A stretch of DNA of 64,000 bases, from the NCBI RefSeq assembly GCF_003013695.1, contig NZ_CP027792.1:888501-952500 (forward strand), read 5' to 3'. A program made the translations under genes and the position numbers. Source of the stretch: Pulveribacter suum. GTDB lineage: Bacteria > Pseudomonadota > Gammaproteobacteria > Burkholderiales > Burkholderiaceae_C. Below the pieces are notes generated by a model. It saw nothing but the letters and a program-made list of their open reading frames with translations, had not been told where the DNA came from and made no database searches. This document shows, piece by piece, positions 17,250-25,954 of the stretch; within the stretch, counting starts at the first letter, position 1; the number at the start of each line of letters is the position of its first letter.

Positions 17250-17936
17250 ATGACCCTGCCCATCACCCCCATCACCGAAGACGACATCGCCCAGTACCTG
17301 GCCAACACGCCGGGCTTCTTCGAGCGTCATGCCGAGCTGCTGGCCTCCGTCACCTTCGCCAGCCCGCACGGCCAGCGCGCCGTCAGCCTGCACGAGCGCC
17401 AGGCCGAGATGCTGCGCGAGAAGATCAAGCTGCTGGAGCAGCGCGTCATGGAGATGGTGCGCCACAGCGGCGAGAACACCGCCATTGCCGCCAAGATGCA
17501 CCAGTGGGCGCGCCAGCTGGCGGGCGTGCGCTGGGCGGCCGAGGTGCCGCAGGCGGTGGAGCAGGGCATACGCACCCTGTTCGACGTGCCCCAGGTGGCG
17601 CTGCGCGTGTGGGGCGTGGCGCCGGCGCACCTGAACGCCCCTTTCACCCAGGGCGTCAGCGAGGACGTGCGCGCCTTCGCCTCGTCGCTGACCGCGCCGT
17701 TTTGCGGCCCCAACCTGGGCTTTGAGGCCACGGCCTGGCTGCCCGACGCGCAGGAGGCGCGCTCACTGGCGCTGCTGCCGCTGCGCGAAGGCGCCATCGA
17801 CAGCGCCGAGAGCCCGGCCTTCGGCCTGGTGGTGCTGGCCTCGCACGACGCGCAGCGCTTCGAAGCCAGCATGGGCACGGACTTTCTGGTGCGCATGGCA
17901 GAACTTGCCAGCAGCGCCCTGTCGCGCCTGCAGTGA
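17250..17936 (+). CDS. DUF484 family protein (YigA-like)
   Basis: 228-residue cytoplasmic protein of family DUF484: ITEDDIAQYLANTPGFFERHAELL at the start, an N-terminal coiled coil (residues about 45-80: HERQAEMLREKIKLLEQRVMEMV), then a GAF-like domain ending FGLVVLASHDAQRF...GTDFLVRMAELASSAL. Conserved between dapF and xerC in many proteobacteria; no biochemical role is established. It begins 5 nt after dapF and its stop overlaps the xerC GTG start, so the three genes are translationally linked. Confidence 0.88.
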   Translation: MTLPITPITEDDIAQYLANTPGFFERHAELLASVTFASPHGQRAVSLHERQAEMLREKIKLLEQRVMEMVRHSGENTAIAAKMHQWARQLAGVRWAAEVPQAVEQGIRTLFDVPQVALRVWGVAPAHLNAPFTQGVSEDVRAFASSLTAPFCGPNLGFEATAWLPDAQEARSLALLPLREGAIDSAESPAFGLVVLASHDAQRFEASMGTDFLVRMAELASSALSRLQ

Positions 17937-18913
17937 ACACCGAGCCCGCGCCCGCCGCCAGCGGCCTGCCGCCCGAGGCGCTGGCCTATCTGGAATACGC
18001 GCGGGTGCAAAAGCGCCTGGCCGCGCGCACCCTCATCCTGTACACGCTGGACCTGCAGCGCCTGTGCGCCCATGCCAGCCAGGTGCAGCTGCCTCTGCTG
18101 CAGCTGGGCAGCGCCCACATCCGGCGCTTTGCCGCGCAGATGCACGCCGGTGGGCGCAGCGCGCGCGGCATCGCGCTCATCCTGTCGGGCTGGCGGGGCT
18201 TTTATGCCTGGGCGGCGCGCCAGGGCCTGATCACCCACAACCCGGTGCAGGACGTGCGCGCCCCCAAGGCGCCCAAGCCGCTGCCCAAGGCCCTGCCGGT
18301 GGACGACGCCGTGCGCCTGGCCGAGCACGCGCAAAGCGGCGCCGACCCCTGGCTGGAGGCGCGCGACGCCGCCCTGGTGGAGCTGCTGTATGGCAGCGGC
18401 CTGCGCGTGGGCGAGCTGGTCGGCCTGGACGTGGCCGCCAGCAGCGCCGCCCAGCAGCAGGGCCGCGGCTGGGTGGACCTGGAGGCGGGCGATGCCCACG
18501 TCTTCGGCAAGGGCGGCAAGCGCCGCAGCGTGCCCCTGGGCCGCGCGGCGGCGCAGGCGCTGGCGCACTGGCTGGCGCAGCGGGCGCTGCCGTTTGGCGG
18601 GGCTGCGAAGCTGGACGACTGCGCCCTGTTCGTGGGCCGACGCGGCGCGCGCATCACGGCGCAGACCGTCTGGCTGCGCCTGCGCGAGCGCAGCAATACG
18701 GCCGGCCTGACCACGCCGGTGCACCCGCACATGCTGCGCCACTCGTTTGCCAGCCACCTGCTGCAGTCCAGCGGCGACCTGCGCGCCGTGCAGGAGCTGC
18801 TGGGCCACGCCAGCATCACCACCACCCAGGTCTATACGCGGCTGGACTTCCAGCACCTGGCCAAGGTGTACGACCAGGCGCATCCGCGCGCGCACAAGAA
18901 GAGCGGGGACTGA
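17933..18913 (+). CDS. xerC: Site-specific tyrosine recombinase XerC
   Basis: 326-residue tyrosine recombinase which, with XerD, resolves chromosome dimers at dif. N-terminal SAM-like DNA-binding domain (about 10-110), catalytic domain with Arg in GSGLRVGEL, HPHMLRHSFASHLL (His and Arg), LGHASITTTQVYTRL (His and the nucleophilic Tyr). The start is a GTG overlapping the DUF484 stop (GTGA). Context (dapF-DUF484-xerC) and full length argue for housekeeping XerC, not a mobile-element integrase. Confidence 0.94.
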   Translation: MNTEPAPAASGLPPEALAYLEYARVQKRLAARTLILYTLDLQRLCAHASQVQLPLLQLGSAHIRRFAAQMHAGGRSARGIALILSGWRGFYAWAARQGLITHNPVQDVRAPKAPKPLPKALPVDDAVRLAEHAQSGADPWLEARDAALVELLYGSGLRVGELVGLDVAASSAAQQQGRGWVDLEAGDAHVFGKGGKRRSVPLGRAAAQALAHWLAQRALPFGGAAKLDDCALFVGRRGARITAQTVWLRLRERSNTAGLTTPVHPHMLRHSFASHLLQSSGDLRAVQELLGHASITTTQVYTRLDFQHLAKVYDQAHPRAHKKSGD

Positions 18914-18995
18914 GGGCGCGCCTTGCCGACCGGCGGCGGTCGTGGGAAAGTGGCATCTCGCGTGCATTTTTCCCACCCCACGAAAGGACCGACCC

Positions 18996-19226
18996 ATGGC
19001 CGACACCTGGCTGCCTTCTCTCATCACCGACACGCCCCAGCAGGGCTTCGAGCTGGCCATCACCCTGAGCCGGCGCGGCGTGAAATACACCCAGCCCGAC
19101 CCCGAGGTGCTGCACCGCCTGCGCCCCGAATACGCCGAAGACCACCAGGCGCTGACGGCCGCCTCGCAGGTGGTGGCCCTCAACTTCCAGACCGTGGCGG
19201 CCGCCAACAACTACTGGCGCAAGTAG
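18996..19226 (+). CDS. Hexameric tyrosine-coordinated heme protein (HTHP) homologue
   Basis: 76 residues beginning MADTWLPSLITDTPQQGF. The whole sequence closely resembles, as I recall it, the marine alphaproteobacterial HTHP, a small hexamer that binds one heme per subunit through a tyrosine and has peroxidase/catalase-like activity. Tyr46 (PEYAED) aligns with the heme-ligating Tyr; the C-terminal TVAAANNYWRK is also characteristic. No signal peptide. A GAAAGG ribosome site precedes the ATG. A repeat hairpin follows the stop. Function in this host is inferred only. Confidence 0.8.
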   Translation: MADTWLPSLITDTPQQGFELAITLSRRGVKYTQPDPEVLHRLRPEYAEDHQALTAASQVVALNFQTVAAANNYWRK

Positions 19227-19244
19227 TTTGTCTGCTATTGAATA

Positions 19245-19281
19245 AATAGCTGCCAGCGCTTATGGGATAAGCGCTGGAGGC
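19245..19281 (+). repeat. Palindromic repeat copy downstream of the HTHP gene
   Basis: AATAGCTGCCAGCGCTTA, loop TGGGA, TAAGCGCTGG: a perfect 10-bp stem (19253-19262 / 19268-19277). With flank TGCTATTGAATA it is a full-length copy; the murG copy shares this flank. Confidence 0.85.
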
Positions 19282-19417
19282 AGAAAAGACTTGAATATCA
19301 ACCCCGCGGGCCGGGGCTTGGCGGCTTCGCTACAGTCAGGCCCGAACCGGCCCGCGCGCCTGCCCTGGCGGCAGCGCGGGCGCTCTTGTTGCAAGCCATT
19401 TCCGCAAGGCGCTTTCC

Positions 19418-20494
19418 ATGTCCCTGATCCCCGTCACCATCCTCACCGGCTTCCTCGGCGCCGGCAAGACCACCTTGCTCAAGCGCGTGCTGACCGAGGC
19501 GCATGGCCAGAAGATTGCCGTGATCGAAAACGAGTTCGGCGAGGAGAACATCGACAACGACATCCTGCTCACCGACTCCAAGGAGCAGATCGTGCAGATG
19601 AGCAACGGCTGCATCTGCTGCACCATCCGCGAGGACCTGCGCGAGACGCTGCAGCTGCTGGCCGCCAAGCGGCGCAAGAAGCTGCTCGACTTCGAGCGCG
19701 TGGTGATCGAGACCACGGGCCTGGCCGACCCCGGCCCCGTGGTGCAGACCTTCTTCATGGACGACGAGATCGCCGAAAGCTACCTGGTCGATTCCATCAT
19801 CACGGTGGTGGACGCCAAGCACGCCAATACTCAGCTGGACGAGCGCCAGGAGGCGCGCCGCCAGGTGGGTTTTGCCGACCAGATCTTTTTGTCCAAGACC
19901 GATCTGGTGAGCGAGGCCCAGAAGGACGCGCTGATCCACCGCCTCAAGCACATGAACCCGCGCGCGCCGATCAAGGCGGTGCATTTCGGCGAGGTGCCGC
20001 TGGCCGAGGTGCTGGATCTGCGCGGCTTCAACCTGAATGCGCGGCTGGACATCGACCCGGACTTTCTCAAGGACGACGCCCAGGCGCACGGCGATGGCCA
20101 TGTGCATGACGAGCACTGCGGCCACGAGCACCACGGCCACGATCACGACCACGCGCACGGCGAGCACTGCGACCACCCCCACCACCACCATCACGATGAC
20201 GACGTGAAAAGCTTCGTCTATCGCGCCGACCGTCCGTTCGACCCGGCGCGGCTGGAGGACTTCCTCTCCGCCATCGTCAACATCTACGGCCCGCGCATGC
20301 TGCGCTACAAGGGCGTGCTGGACATGCAGGGCACCAGCCGCAAGGTCATCTTCCAGGGCGTGCACCAGCTCATGGGCAGCGACCTGGGACCGGAGTGGAC
20401 GGCGGACGAGCCGCGCGTCAGCCGCATGGTCTTCATCGGCATCGACCTGCCGCGCGACATCTTCGAGCAGGGCCTGGGCCAGTGCCTGGCCTGA
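19418..20494 (+). CDS. COG0523 (CobW/YjiA-family) metal-chaperone GTPase
   Basis: 358-residue G3E-family GTPase. Walker A GFLGAGKTTLL at residues 11-21, the metal-binding CxCC motif GCICCTIRED near 65, Walker B/ETTGLADP near 100, and SKTD (guanine specificity) near 160. A strongly His/Asp-rich stretch (about 228-265) separates it from the C-terminal CobW domain (FVYRADRPFDPARL...). The His-rich loop and CxCC indicate zinc or cobalt handling rather than cobalamin synthesis. Adjacent to a Cys-poor dksA, a pairing linked to zinc limitation in Pseudomonas; no Zur site was evident upstream. Confidence 0.88.
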   Translation: MSLIPVTILTGFLGAGKTTLLKRVLTEAHGQKIAVIENEFGEENIDNDILLTDSKEQIVQMSNGCICCTIREDLRETLQLLAAKRRKKLLDFERVVIETTGLADPGPVVQTFFMDDEIAESYLVDSIITVVDAKHANTQLDERQEARRQVGFADQIFLSKTDLVSEAQKDALIHRLKHMNPRAPIKAVHFGEVPLAEVLDLRGFNLNARLDIDPDFLKDDAQAHGDGHVHDEHCGHEHHGHDHDHAHGEHCDHPHHHHHDDDVKSFVYRADRPFDPARLEDFLSAIVNIYGPRMLRYKGVLDMQGTSRKVIFQGVHQLMGSDLGPEWTADEPRVSRMVFIGIDLPRDIFEQGLGQCLA

Positions 20495-20854
20495 AGGCCG
20501 GTAGCGGGGTGCCCGCAGGCCATGCCGCAGTGACCCCGTGCGATATGCGTTGTCCGGCTGGCCCCCGCCGGCCCGGCTCTATACAATCGCGCCCCGGCTC
20601 GAACGCCCCGCCCAGACACGCCAGTGACGGAGGCGGGGCGTGCCACCCGCGCCCGGCCCGGCGTAGCGCCGGTTGCACCGCAGGCCCGTCGTCCGACAGG
20701 CAGGCAGCAGCTGGCATTACAACGCGCATCCGGTTTCGCAGGCAGCATGGGCAGCTTCCCCGCTGCGCCTTGCGGCCGGCGGATATTCGAACAACCCATG
20801 ACGGCCGGCAGCGTGCAAGCGCTGTCCGCTACGCCAGCTTCATCATTTCACACC
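20495..20854 (+). other. 360-nt gene-free region: dksA promoter and leader
   Basis: Holds a -10-like TACAAT at 20582-20587 (weak -35), then a leader of about 260 nt. A 10-bp inverted repeat ACGCCCCGCC / GGCGGGGCGT (20603-20612 and 20632-20641) sits at the start of that leader. I see no convincing open reading frame or ribosome site except that of dksA. An in-frame upstream extension of dksA to 20624 exists but lacks DksA similarity. Confidence 0.5.
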
Positions 20855-21346
20855 ATGACTACGACCCTGCAAAAATCTGTGGCGGCCGCCAAGAAAGATC
20901 CCAAGCTGGCCAACAACTGGAAAACCAAGAGCGCCGAGGAGCTGACCGACGCCGAAGTGCAGGCCATGCCCGAGAGCGAATACATGAACGACAAGCAGAT
21001 GGCGTTCTTTCGCCACAAGCTGGTCCAGCTCAAGCAGGCCATGCACGAAAACGCCGGCGAAACCACCGAGCACCTGCGCGAGGACACGGTGGTCGTGCCC
21101 GACCCGGCCGACCGCGCCACCATCGAGGAAGAGCACGCCCTGGAGCTGCGCACGCGTGACCGCGAGCGCAAGCTGCTGAAGAAGATCGAGCAGTCCATCG
21201 GCCGCATCGACGCTGGCGACTACGGCTACTGCGACGAGACCGGCGAGCCCATCGGTGTGCCCCGCCTCATCGCCCGCCCCACGGCCACGCTGTCGCTGGA
21301 GGCTCAGCAGCGGCGCGAGCTCAAGCAGAAGATGTTCGGCGATTGA
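20855..21346 (+). CDS. dksA: RNA polymerase-binding factor DksA, cysteine-poor type
   Basis: 163-residue secondary-channel regulator that works with ppGpp on rRNA and amino-acid promoters. The coiled-coil tip motif DPADRA (D-x2-D-x-A) is intact, as is the C-terminal helix. The zinc-finger positions read C126, T129, S147, A150 instead of four Cys, so the globular domain should not hold zinc; similar C/T/S/A forms exist in other proteobacteria. I start at MTTTLQKSV (20855), which gives the family length. Followed 61 nt later by a STAS gene and hslVU. Confidence 0.92.
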   Translation: MTTTLQKSVAAAKKDPKLANNWKTKSAEELTDAEVQAMPESEYMNDKQMAFFRHKLVQLKQAMHENAGETTEHLREDTVVVPDPADRATIEEEHALELRTRDRERKLLKKIEQSIGRIDAGDYGYCDETGEPIGVPRLIARPTATLSLEAQQRRELKQKMFGD

Positions 21347-21394
21347 CCGGTACTTCTGGCGTTTTTCCCGTTATCGCCGCACCTGCGCACGAGG

Positions 21395-21400
21395 CACAAT
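21395..21400 (+). promoter_or_regulatory. -10-like box for leaderless STAS gene
   Basis: CACAAT then 7 nt then the ATG at 21408; no ribosome site. Confidence 0.4.
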
Positions 21401-21407
21401 CGGCTGC

Positions 21408-23210
21408 ATGAGCAAGGATGAATCCTCCCCGCCGCCGACGTCCTCCACGCGCGGGCTGCTGTCCAAGGTGGTGCGCTTCGTGCGCAACCCCACCGTGAAC
21501 TGGTCAGAGCTCGATGCCATGGATGAAGAGCGCGAGAGCCAGTACAGCAAGCAGATGCTCAAGGAGATGATCGAGCGCAAGCGGCGCAACGACTTCGTGC
21601 GGCGCCGCGAGTTCGACTATCTGCGCAAGCTGCGCCGCAGCGAGGGCGTGCGCGCCGAGCGGCCCGAGGACGCGGGCGCGCGCACCTCGGCCTTCCAGAC
21701 CAGCATGACTTCGCCCGACGAGCGGGCCGACACGCTGCGCAAGATCGACGAGATCGAGGCGCAGATGTCCCAGCAGTGGTGGAAGGGCAAGGGCGCGCCT
21801 CCCGGCCAGACCGCCATGGCGCCCCCGCCGCCGGCGGCGCACACCGCGCCCGCTCCCGAGCCGCGCATCACGGCCGACCAGCCGGCCCCGGCCTCGGCCG
21901 CCATGGCTTCGGCCCTGGCCGGCTCGCCTTTTGCCGGCGGTGAACACGCCCGCGCCTTTGAGCCCACTGCGCCCATGGGCATCCCGGCGCCGGTTGTGCC
22001 GGCGCCAGCGGCCGCACCGGCCATGGTCGAGCCGCTGTTTCCGCCCGCCGTGGCGCCCGCACCTGCACCCGTGCCCGCCCCTGCGGCCCGGCCCGCTGCG
22101 GTGCGCGAGAAATTCGTGCACGACCCTGATCTGGAAGAGGCGGCCATCCGCTTTGCCAACGCCGACTACGACGGCGCCGAGGCAGCCCTGCAAGACGTGC
22201 TGGCCCAGCGGGGGGGCACGCCTGCGGCCGAGCAGGAGCACATCTGGTACACGCTGTTCGACCTGTACCGCGCCACCGGGCGCCATGAGCAGTTCGAGGC
22301 CCTGTCCATCGAGTACGCGGCGCGCTTTGGCCGCTCGGCGCCGCTGTGGTTTTCCATCCCGCTGCAGCTGGGTCTGCAGGTGGATGTGGCCACCGCAGGC
22401 GCCGCCGCACAGCAGCGCGAGCTGACCTGGAACGCGCCGCCGCTGCTCACGCTGCAGTCGATTGCTGCGCTGCAGGCCTCGCTGGCCCGCGCCGCGCCGC
22501 CCTGGACACTGACCTGGAGCCGCCTGACGGGCATCGAGCCGGCGGCCGTCTCGGCGCTGGCCGAGCTGCTGGAGCGCTGGGCCGGGCAGGACGTGCAGCT
22601 GCGCTTCATCGGCGTGCCGGCATTGCGTGCCCTGGTGCAAACCCAGACGCCCTCGGGTGATCGCTCGCGCGACCCGCAGTGGTGGCGCCTGCGCATGGGG
22701 CTGCTGCGCCTGATGGGCTGGGCCGACGAGTTCGAGCTCGCCGCGCTGGACTACTGCGTGACCTACGAGATCTCGCCGCCGTCATGGACGCCGCCGCGCT
22801 GCAGCTTCAGCGGCGACGCTGACGCGCCCGCCGTGCCTGAAGGCGAGGGCGCCCCGCCGCGCGACGCCCCCGACAGCGACCTGTACATGACCTCGGGCTT
22901 TGCCCTGTCGCAGCCGGGCGGGCTCGACGAGCCACCGCTGCCGGCCCTGGTTGGCCACATCGAGGGCGACGCCAGCGCCGCGCTGCAGGCCCTGCAGTCG
23001 TTTGCCCGGCCCGGTGCGCCGCTGGTGGTGGAGTGCGGGCAGCTGATCCGCATCGACTTCGCGGCCGTGGGCGGCGTACTGAACTGGGCGGCCGCGCAGC
23101 AGGCGGCCGGTCAGGAGCTGGAGTTTCGCCGCGTGCATCGCCTGGTGGCGGTGTTCTTCAACGTGATCGGCGTGAGCGAACACGCCTGGATCGCGCCGCG
23201 CCAGGACTAG
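21408..23210 (+). CDS. STAS-domain protein with long Pro/Ala linker
   Basis: 600 residues, cytoplasmic. A charged N-terminal segment (about 1-130, rich in Arg/Glu: [22 protein letters not shown]) leads to a low-complexity Pro/Ala linker (about 135-235). A TPR-like stretch follows ([23 protein letters not shown]), then two STAS-like modules: about 340-420 ([22 protein letters not shown]) and the C-terminus ([22 protein letters not shown]...[11 protein letters not shown]). I do not know a characterised orthologue; gene order dksA-this-hslVU recurs in Burkholderiales. A signalling or scaffold role is inference only. Confidence 0.75.
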   Translation: MSKDESSPPPTSSTRGLLSKVVRFVRNPTVNWSELDAMDEERESQYSKQMLKEMIERKRRNDFVRRREFDYLRKLRRSEGVRAERPEDAGARTSAFQTSMTSPDERADTLRKIDEIEAQMSQQWWKGKGAPPGQTAMAPPPPAAHTAPAPEPRITADQPAPASAAMASALAGSPFAGGEHARAFEPTAPMGIPAPVVPAPAAAPAMVEPLFPPAVAPAPAPVPAPAARPAAVREKFVHDPDLEEAAIRFANADYDGAEAALQDVLAQRGGTPAAEQEHIWYTLFDLYRATGRHEQFEALSIEYAARFGRSAPLWFSIPLQLGLQVDVATAGAAAQQRELTWNAPPLLTLQSIAALQASLARAAPPWTLTWSRLTGIEPAAVSALAELLERWAGQDVQLRFIGVPALRALVQTQTPSGDRSRDPQWWRLRMGLLRLMGWADEFELAALDYCVTYEISPPSWTPPRCSFSGDADAPAVPEGEGAPPRDAPDSDLYMTSGFALSQPGGLDEPPLPALVGHIEGDASAALQALQSFARPGAPLVVECGQLIRIDFAAVGGVLNWAAAQQAAGQELEFRRVHRLVAVFFNVIGVSEHAWIAPRQD

Positions 23211-23293
23211 GAGCGTGTTCACGCTCTGACACCACGCAGCTGCAGCGCGCCGTGGCGGTTGCAAACGCGCGCCCGCGCCCCATTTCCTGCGTC

Positions 23294-23842
23294 ATGGAAC
23301 AGTTTCACGGCACCACCATTCTCAGCGTGCGGCGCGAGCGAGCGGACGGCAGCGTCCAGGTCGCCATCGGCGGCGACGGCCAAGTCACCCTGGGCAACAT
23401 CGTCGTCAAGGGCACGGCCCGCAAGGTGCGCAAGCTGCACCACGGCAAGGTGCTGGCCGGCTTTGCCGGCGCCACGGCCGATGCCTTCACCCTCTTCGAG
23501 CGCTTCGAGGCCAAGCTGGAAAAGCACCAGGGGCACCTGACGCGCGCGGCCATCGAGCTGACCAAGGACTGGCGCACCGACCGCGTGCTGCGCCGCCTGG
23601 AGGCCATGCTGGCCGTGGCCGACCACAGCGCCTCGCTCATCATCACCGGCAACGGCGACGTGCTGGAGCCTGAGCAGGGCATCGTTGCCATCGGCTCGGG
23701 CGGCGCCTACGCGCATTCGGCGGCCAAGGCGCTGCTGGACAACACCGAGCTGGCGGCCGAGGACATCGTCCGCAAGGCGCTGGCCATCGCCGGCGAGCTG
23801 TGCATCTACACCAACATGCACCACACCGTCGAGACGCTCTGA
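23294..23842 (+). CDS. hslV: ATP-dependent protease subunit HslV
   Basis: Proteasome-like peptidase of the HslUV complex. 182 residues. The propeptide MEQFHG precedes TTILSVRR, so Thr7 becomes the N-terminal nucleophile after processing. The conserved [31 protein letters not shown] and [15 protein letters not shown] segments are present. Its partner hslU starts 94 nt downstream, with a perfect palindromic repeat in between. Confidence 0.96.
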   Translation: MEQFHGTTILSVRRERADGSVQVAIGGDGQVTLGNIVVKGTARKVRKLHHGKVLAGFAGATADAFTLFERFEAKLEKHQGHLTRAAIELTKDWRTDRVLRRLEAMLAVADHSASLIITGNGDVLEPEQGIVAIGSGGAYAHSAAKALLDNTELAAEDIVRKALAIAGELCIYTNMHHTVETL

Positions 23843-23869
23843 GCGTCCGGCAGTTGCTCCTTTTTTCAT

Positions 23870-23904
23870 AGCATCCAGCGCTTGCCTGGCAAGCGCTGGA
23901 TGCT
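23870..23904. repeat. Perfect palindromic repeat between hslV and hslU
   Basis: AGCATCCAGCGCTTGCC, a single central T, then its exact reverse complement: 17-bp arms. Preceded by TTTTTT at 23861-23866. It could form a very stable hairpin in the hslV-hslU transcript and limit read-through. Confidence 0.9.
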
Positions 23905-23936
23905 GATTTGGCTTACTTTATACGGCAGGCTGCAGC

Positions 23937-25256
23937 ATGTCCTTGTCCATGACCCCCCAGGAGATCGTCTCCGAACTCGACCGCCACATCGTCGGCCAGG
24001 CCGGCGCCAAGCGCGCTGTGGCCATCGCCCTGCGCAACCGCTGGCGGCGCCAGCAGGTCGAGGGCAGCCTGCGCCAGGAGATCACACCCAAGAACATCCT
24101 GATGATCGGCCCCACGGGCGTGGGCAAGACCGAGATCGCCCGGCGCCTGGCGCGGCTGGCCGACGCCCCGTTCATCAAGGTGGAGGCGACGAAATTCACC
24201 GAGGTGGGCTATGTCGGCAAGGACGTGGATGCCATCGTGCGCGACCTGGTGGAGGTCGCCGTCAAGCAAACGCGCGAGGCCGACATGAAGAAGCTGCGCG
24301 CCCGGGCCGAAGACGCGGCCGAGGAGCGCATCCTGGACGTGCTGCTGCCCAGCGCCCGCACCGGAGAGCCGCCGGCCGACAGCACGGCGCGGCAGGTGTT
24401 TCGCAAGAAGCTGCGCGAGGGCCAGCTGCATGACAAGGACATAGAAGTCGAGCTGGCCGATGCGCGCCCGCCGCTGGAGATCATGGGCCCACAGGGCATG
24501 GAGGAGATGACCGAGCAGCTGCGCGGCATGTTCAGCCAGATGGGCCAGGAGCGGCGGCGCACGCGCAAGCTCAAGATCGGCGAGGCCTTGCGCCTGCTGA
24601 CCGACGAGGAGGCCGCCCGCATGGTCAACGAGGACGAGGTGCGCCAGCGCGCGCTGGCCAACGCCGAGCAAAACGGCATCGTCTTCATCGACGAGATCGA
24701 CAAGGTGGCCGCGCGGCAGGAATCCGGCGGCGCCGAGGTCTCGCGCCAGGGCGTGCAGCGCGACCTGCTGCCGCTGGTTGAAGGCACCACCGTGTCCACC
24801 AAGTACGGCATGGTCAAGACCGACCACATGCTGTTCATCGCCTCGGGCGCCTTCCACCTGGCCAAGCCCAGCGACCTGATCCCCGAGCTGCAAGGGCGCT
24901 TTCCGATCCGGGTGGAGCTGGGCTCGCTGTCCGTGCAGGACTTCGAGGCCATCCTGACCCAGACCGACGCCGCCCTGGTGCGCCAGTACCAGGCACTGCT
25001 GGGCACCGAGGGGGTGCAGCTGCAGTTCACGCCTGAGGGCGTCACGCGGCTGGCGCAGATCGCCTGCGAGGTCAACGAGCGCACCGAGAACATCGGCGCG
25101 CGCCGCCTGTCCACGGTGATGGAGCGGCTGCTGGACGAAGTCAGCTTCGGCGCCACCGCCCTGTCGGGCCAGACGGTGGTGGTGGATGCCGCCTATGTGG
25201 ACGCCCGCCTGGCGTCTTTGAGCCAGGATGAGGACTTGTCCCGATACATCCTGTGA
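23937..25256 (+). CDS. hslU: HslU ATPase subunit of HslUV protease
   Basis: AAA+ unfoldase that feeds substrates to HslV. 439 residues (E. coli 443). Walker [10 protein letters not shown] near residue 60, GYVGKDVD pore motif near 91, Walker [10 protein letters not shown] near 250, sensor region [12 protein letters not shown] near 320, and the C-terminal tail LSRYIL that inserts between HslV subunits. The intermediate I-domain spans about 105-235. The first ATG (23937) is used; a second in-frame ATG lies four codons on. Confidence 0.96.
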   Translation: MSLSMTPQEIVSELDRHIVGQAGAKRAVAIALRNRWRRQQVEGSLRQEITPKNILMIGPTGVGKTEIARRLARLADAPFIKVEATKFTEVGYVGKDVDAIVRDLVEVAVKQTREADMKKLRARAEDAAEERILDVLLPSARTGEPPADSTARQVFRKKLREGQLHDKDIEVELADARPPLEIMGPQGMEEMTEQLRGMFSQMGQERRRTRKLKIGEALRLLTDEEAARMVNEDEVRQRALANAEQNGIVFIDEIDKVAARQESGGAEVSRQGVQRDLLPLVEGTTVSTKYGMVKTDHMLFIASGAFHLAKPSDLIPELQGRFPIRVELGSLSVQDFEAILTQTDAALVRQYQALLGTEGVQLQFTPEGVTRLAQIACEVNERTENIGARRLSTVMERLLDEVSFGATALSGQTVVVDAAYVDARLASLSQDEDLSRYIL

Positions 25257-25299
25257 TGAACCCGGATGCAAGCCCGTCGGTGCTTCACAAACCACTTCC

Positions 25300-25329
25300 A
25301 TAGCAGCGGCTAACTGCTTGGCTGGCAAG
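25300..25329 (+). repeat. Degenerate palindromic repeat downstream of hslU
   Basis: ATAGCAGCGGCTAACTGCTTGGCTGGCAAG resembles the repeat with several changes and is followed by CTTTTTTT. It may act as the hslU terminator. Shown at low confidence because the match is imperfect. Confidence 0.4.
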
Positions 25330-25406
25330 ACTTTTTTTGCTGGAGCGAGGCTGAACTTTGCCGGCTAAGTCCTTGATTTCATTGCAAAATGTTATGGCTC
25401 GTCCCC

Positions 25407-25434
25407 TTGCCTGGTGTGCTTTTCCTGCTACAGT
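25407..25434 (+). promoter_or_regulatory. Candidate promoter of the division/cell-wall cluster
   Basis: TTGCCT (25407-25412), 16-bp spacer, TACAGT (25429-25434). Each hexamer matches the sigma-70 consensus at four of six positions. The -10 overlaps the first MraZ-type repeat, so MraZ binding would block it. Confidence 0.45.
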
Positions 25435-25470
25435 GCAAAAAAGTGCAATGAAGTGGTGAAAAGTGGCCTT
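25431..25470 (+). promoter_or_regulatory. Four phased MraZ-type operator repeats
   Basis: CAGTGCAAAA, AAGTGCAATG, AAGTGGTGAA and AAGTGGCCTT follow one another with an exact 10-bp period, 60 nt before the mraZ start. MraZ in other bacteria binds three or four such direct repeats (TGGGN in E. coli, AAAGTG[T/G] in Mollicutes). Strong candidate for autoregulation of the cluster. Confidence 0.75.
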
Positions 25471-25529
25471 TGGCGCCCTTTGCCCTCACCGCGCTGTGAA
25501 AGCCACACCGACCGAGGGGTTCAGTTTCT

Positions 25530-25946
25530 GTGTTTCAAGGGGCGTCATCGCTGAGTCTGGATGCCAAGGGGCGGCTGTCCGTGCCGACCCGGCATCGTGA
25601 CGCCCTGGGCGGCGAACTCACCATCACCAAGCACCCTGACGGCTGCCTGATGGTCTTCCCGCGTGCGCAGTGGGAGCAGTTCCGCGAGCGCATCGCCCAG
25701 CTGCCCATGTCGGCCCAGTGGTGGAAGCGCATCTTCCTGGGCAACGCCATGGACCTGGAGGTGGACGGCACCGGCCGCGTGCTGGTATCGCCCGAACTGC
25801 GTGCTGCCGCCGGCCTGACCAAGGAGGCCGTGCTGCTGGGCATGGGCACCCACCTGGAGCTGTGGGACAAGAGCACCTACGAGGCCCGCGAAGCCGAGGC
25901 CATGCAGGCCCAGATGCCCGACGCCCTTCGGGACTTTTCGTTTTAA
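25530..25946 (+). CDS. mraZ: Transcriptional regulator MraZ
   Basis: AbrB-like DNA-binding protein that represses the division/cell-wall cluster. 138 residues with the duplicated motif: [15 protein letters not shown] near residue 9 and [15 protein letters not shown] near 80. The start is GTG (gtgtttcaa); a GAGG sequence lies 13 nt upstream. First gene of the cluster, separated from rsmH by 8 nt. Confidence 0.96.
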   Translation: MFQGASSLSLDAKGRLSVPTRHRDALGGELTITKHPDGCLMVFPRAQWEQFRERIAQLPMSAQWWKRIFLGNAMDLEVDGTGRVLVSPELRAAAGLTKEAVLLGMGTHLELWDKSTYEAREAEAMQAQMPDALRDFSF

Positions 25947-25954
25947 GGGCCCCC

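Noticed and set aside
17933..18913. Tyrosine recombinase as a sign of an integrated element
   Set aside because: It is XerC in its usual dapF-DUF484-xerC context, with no attachment-site repeats or phage genes nearby.
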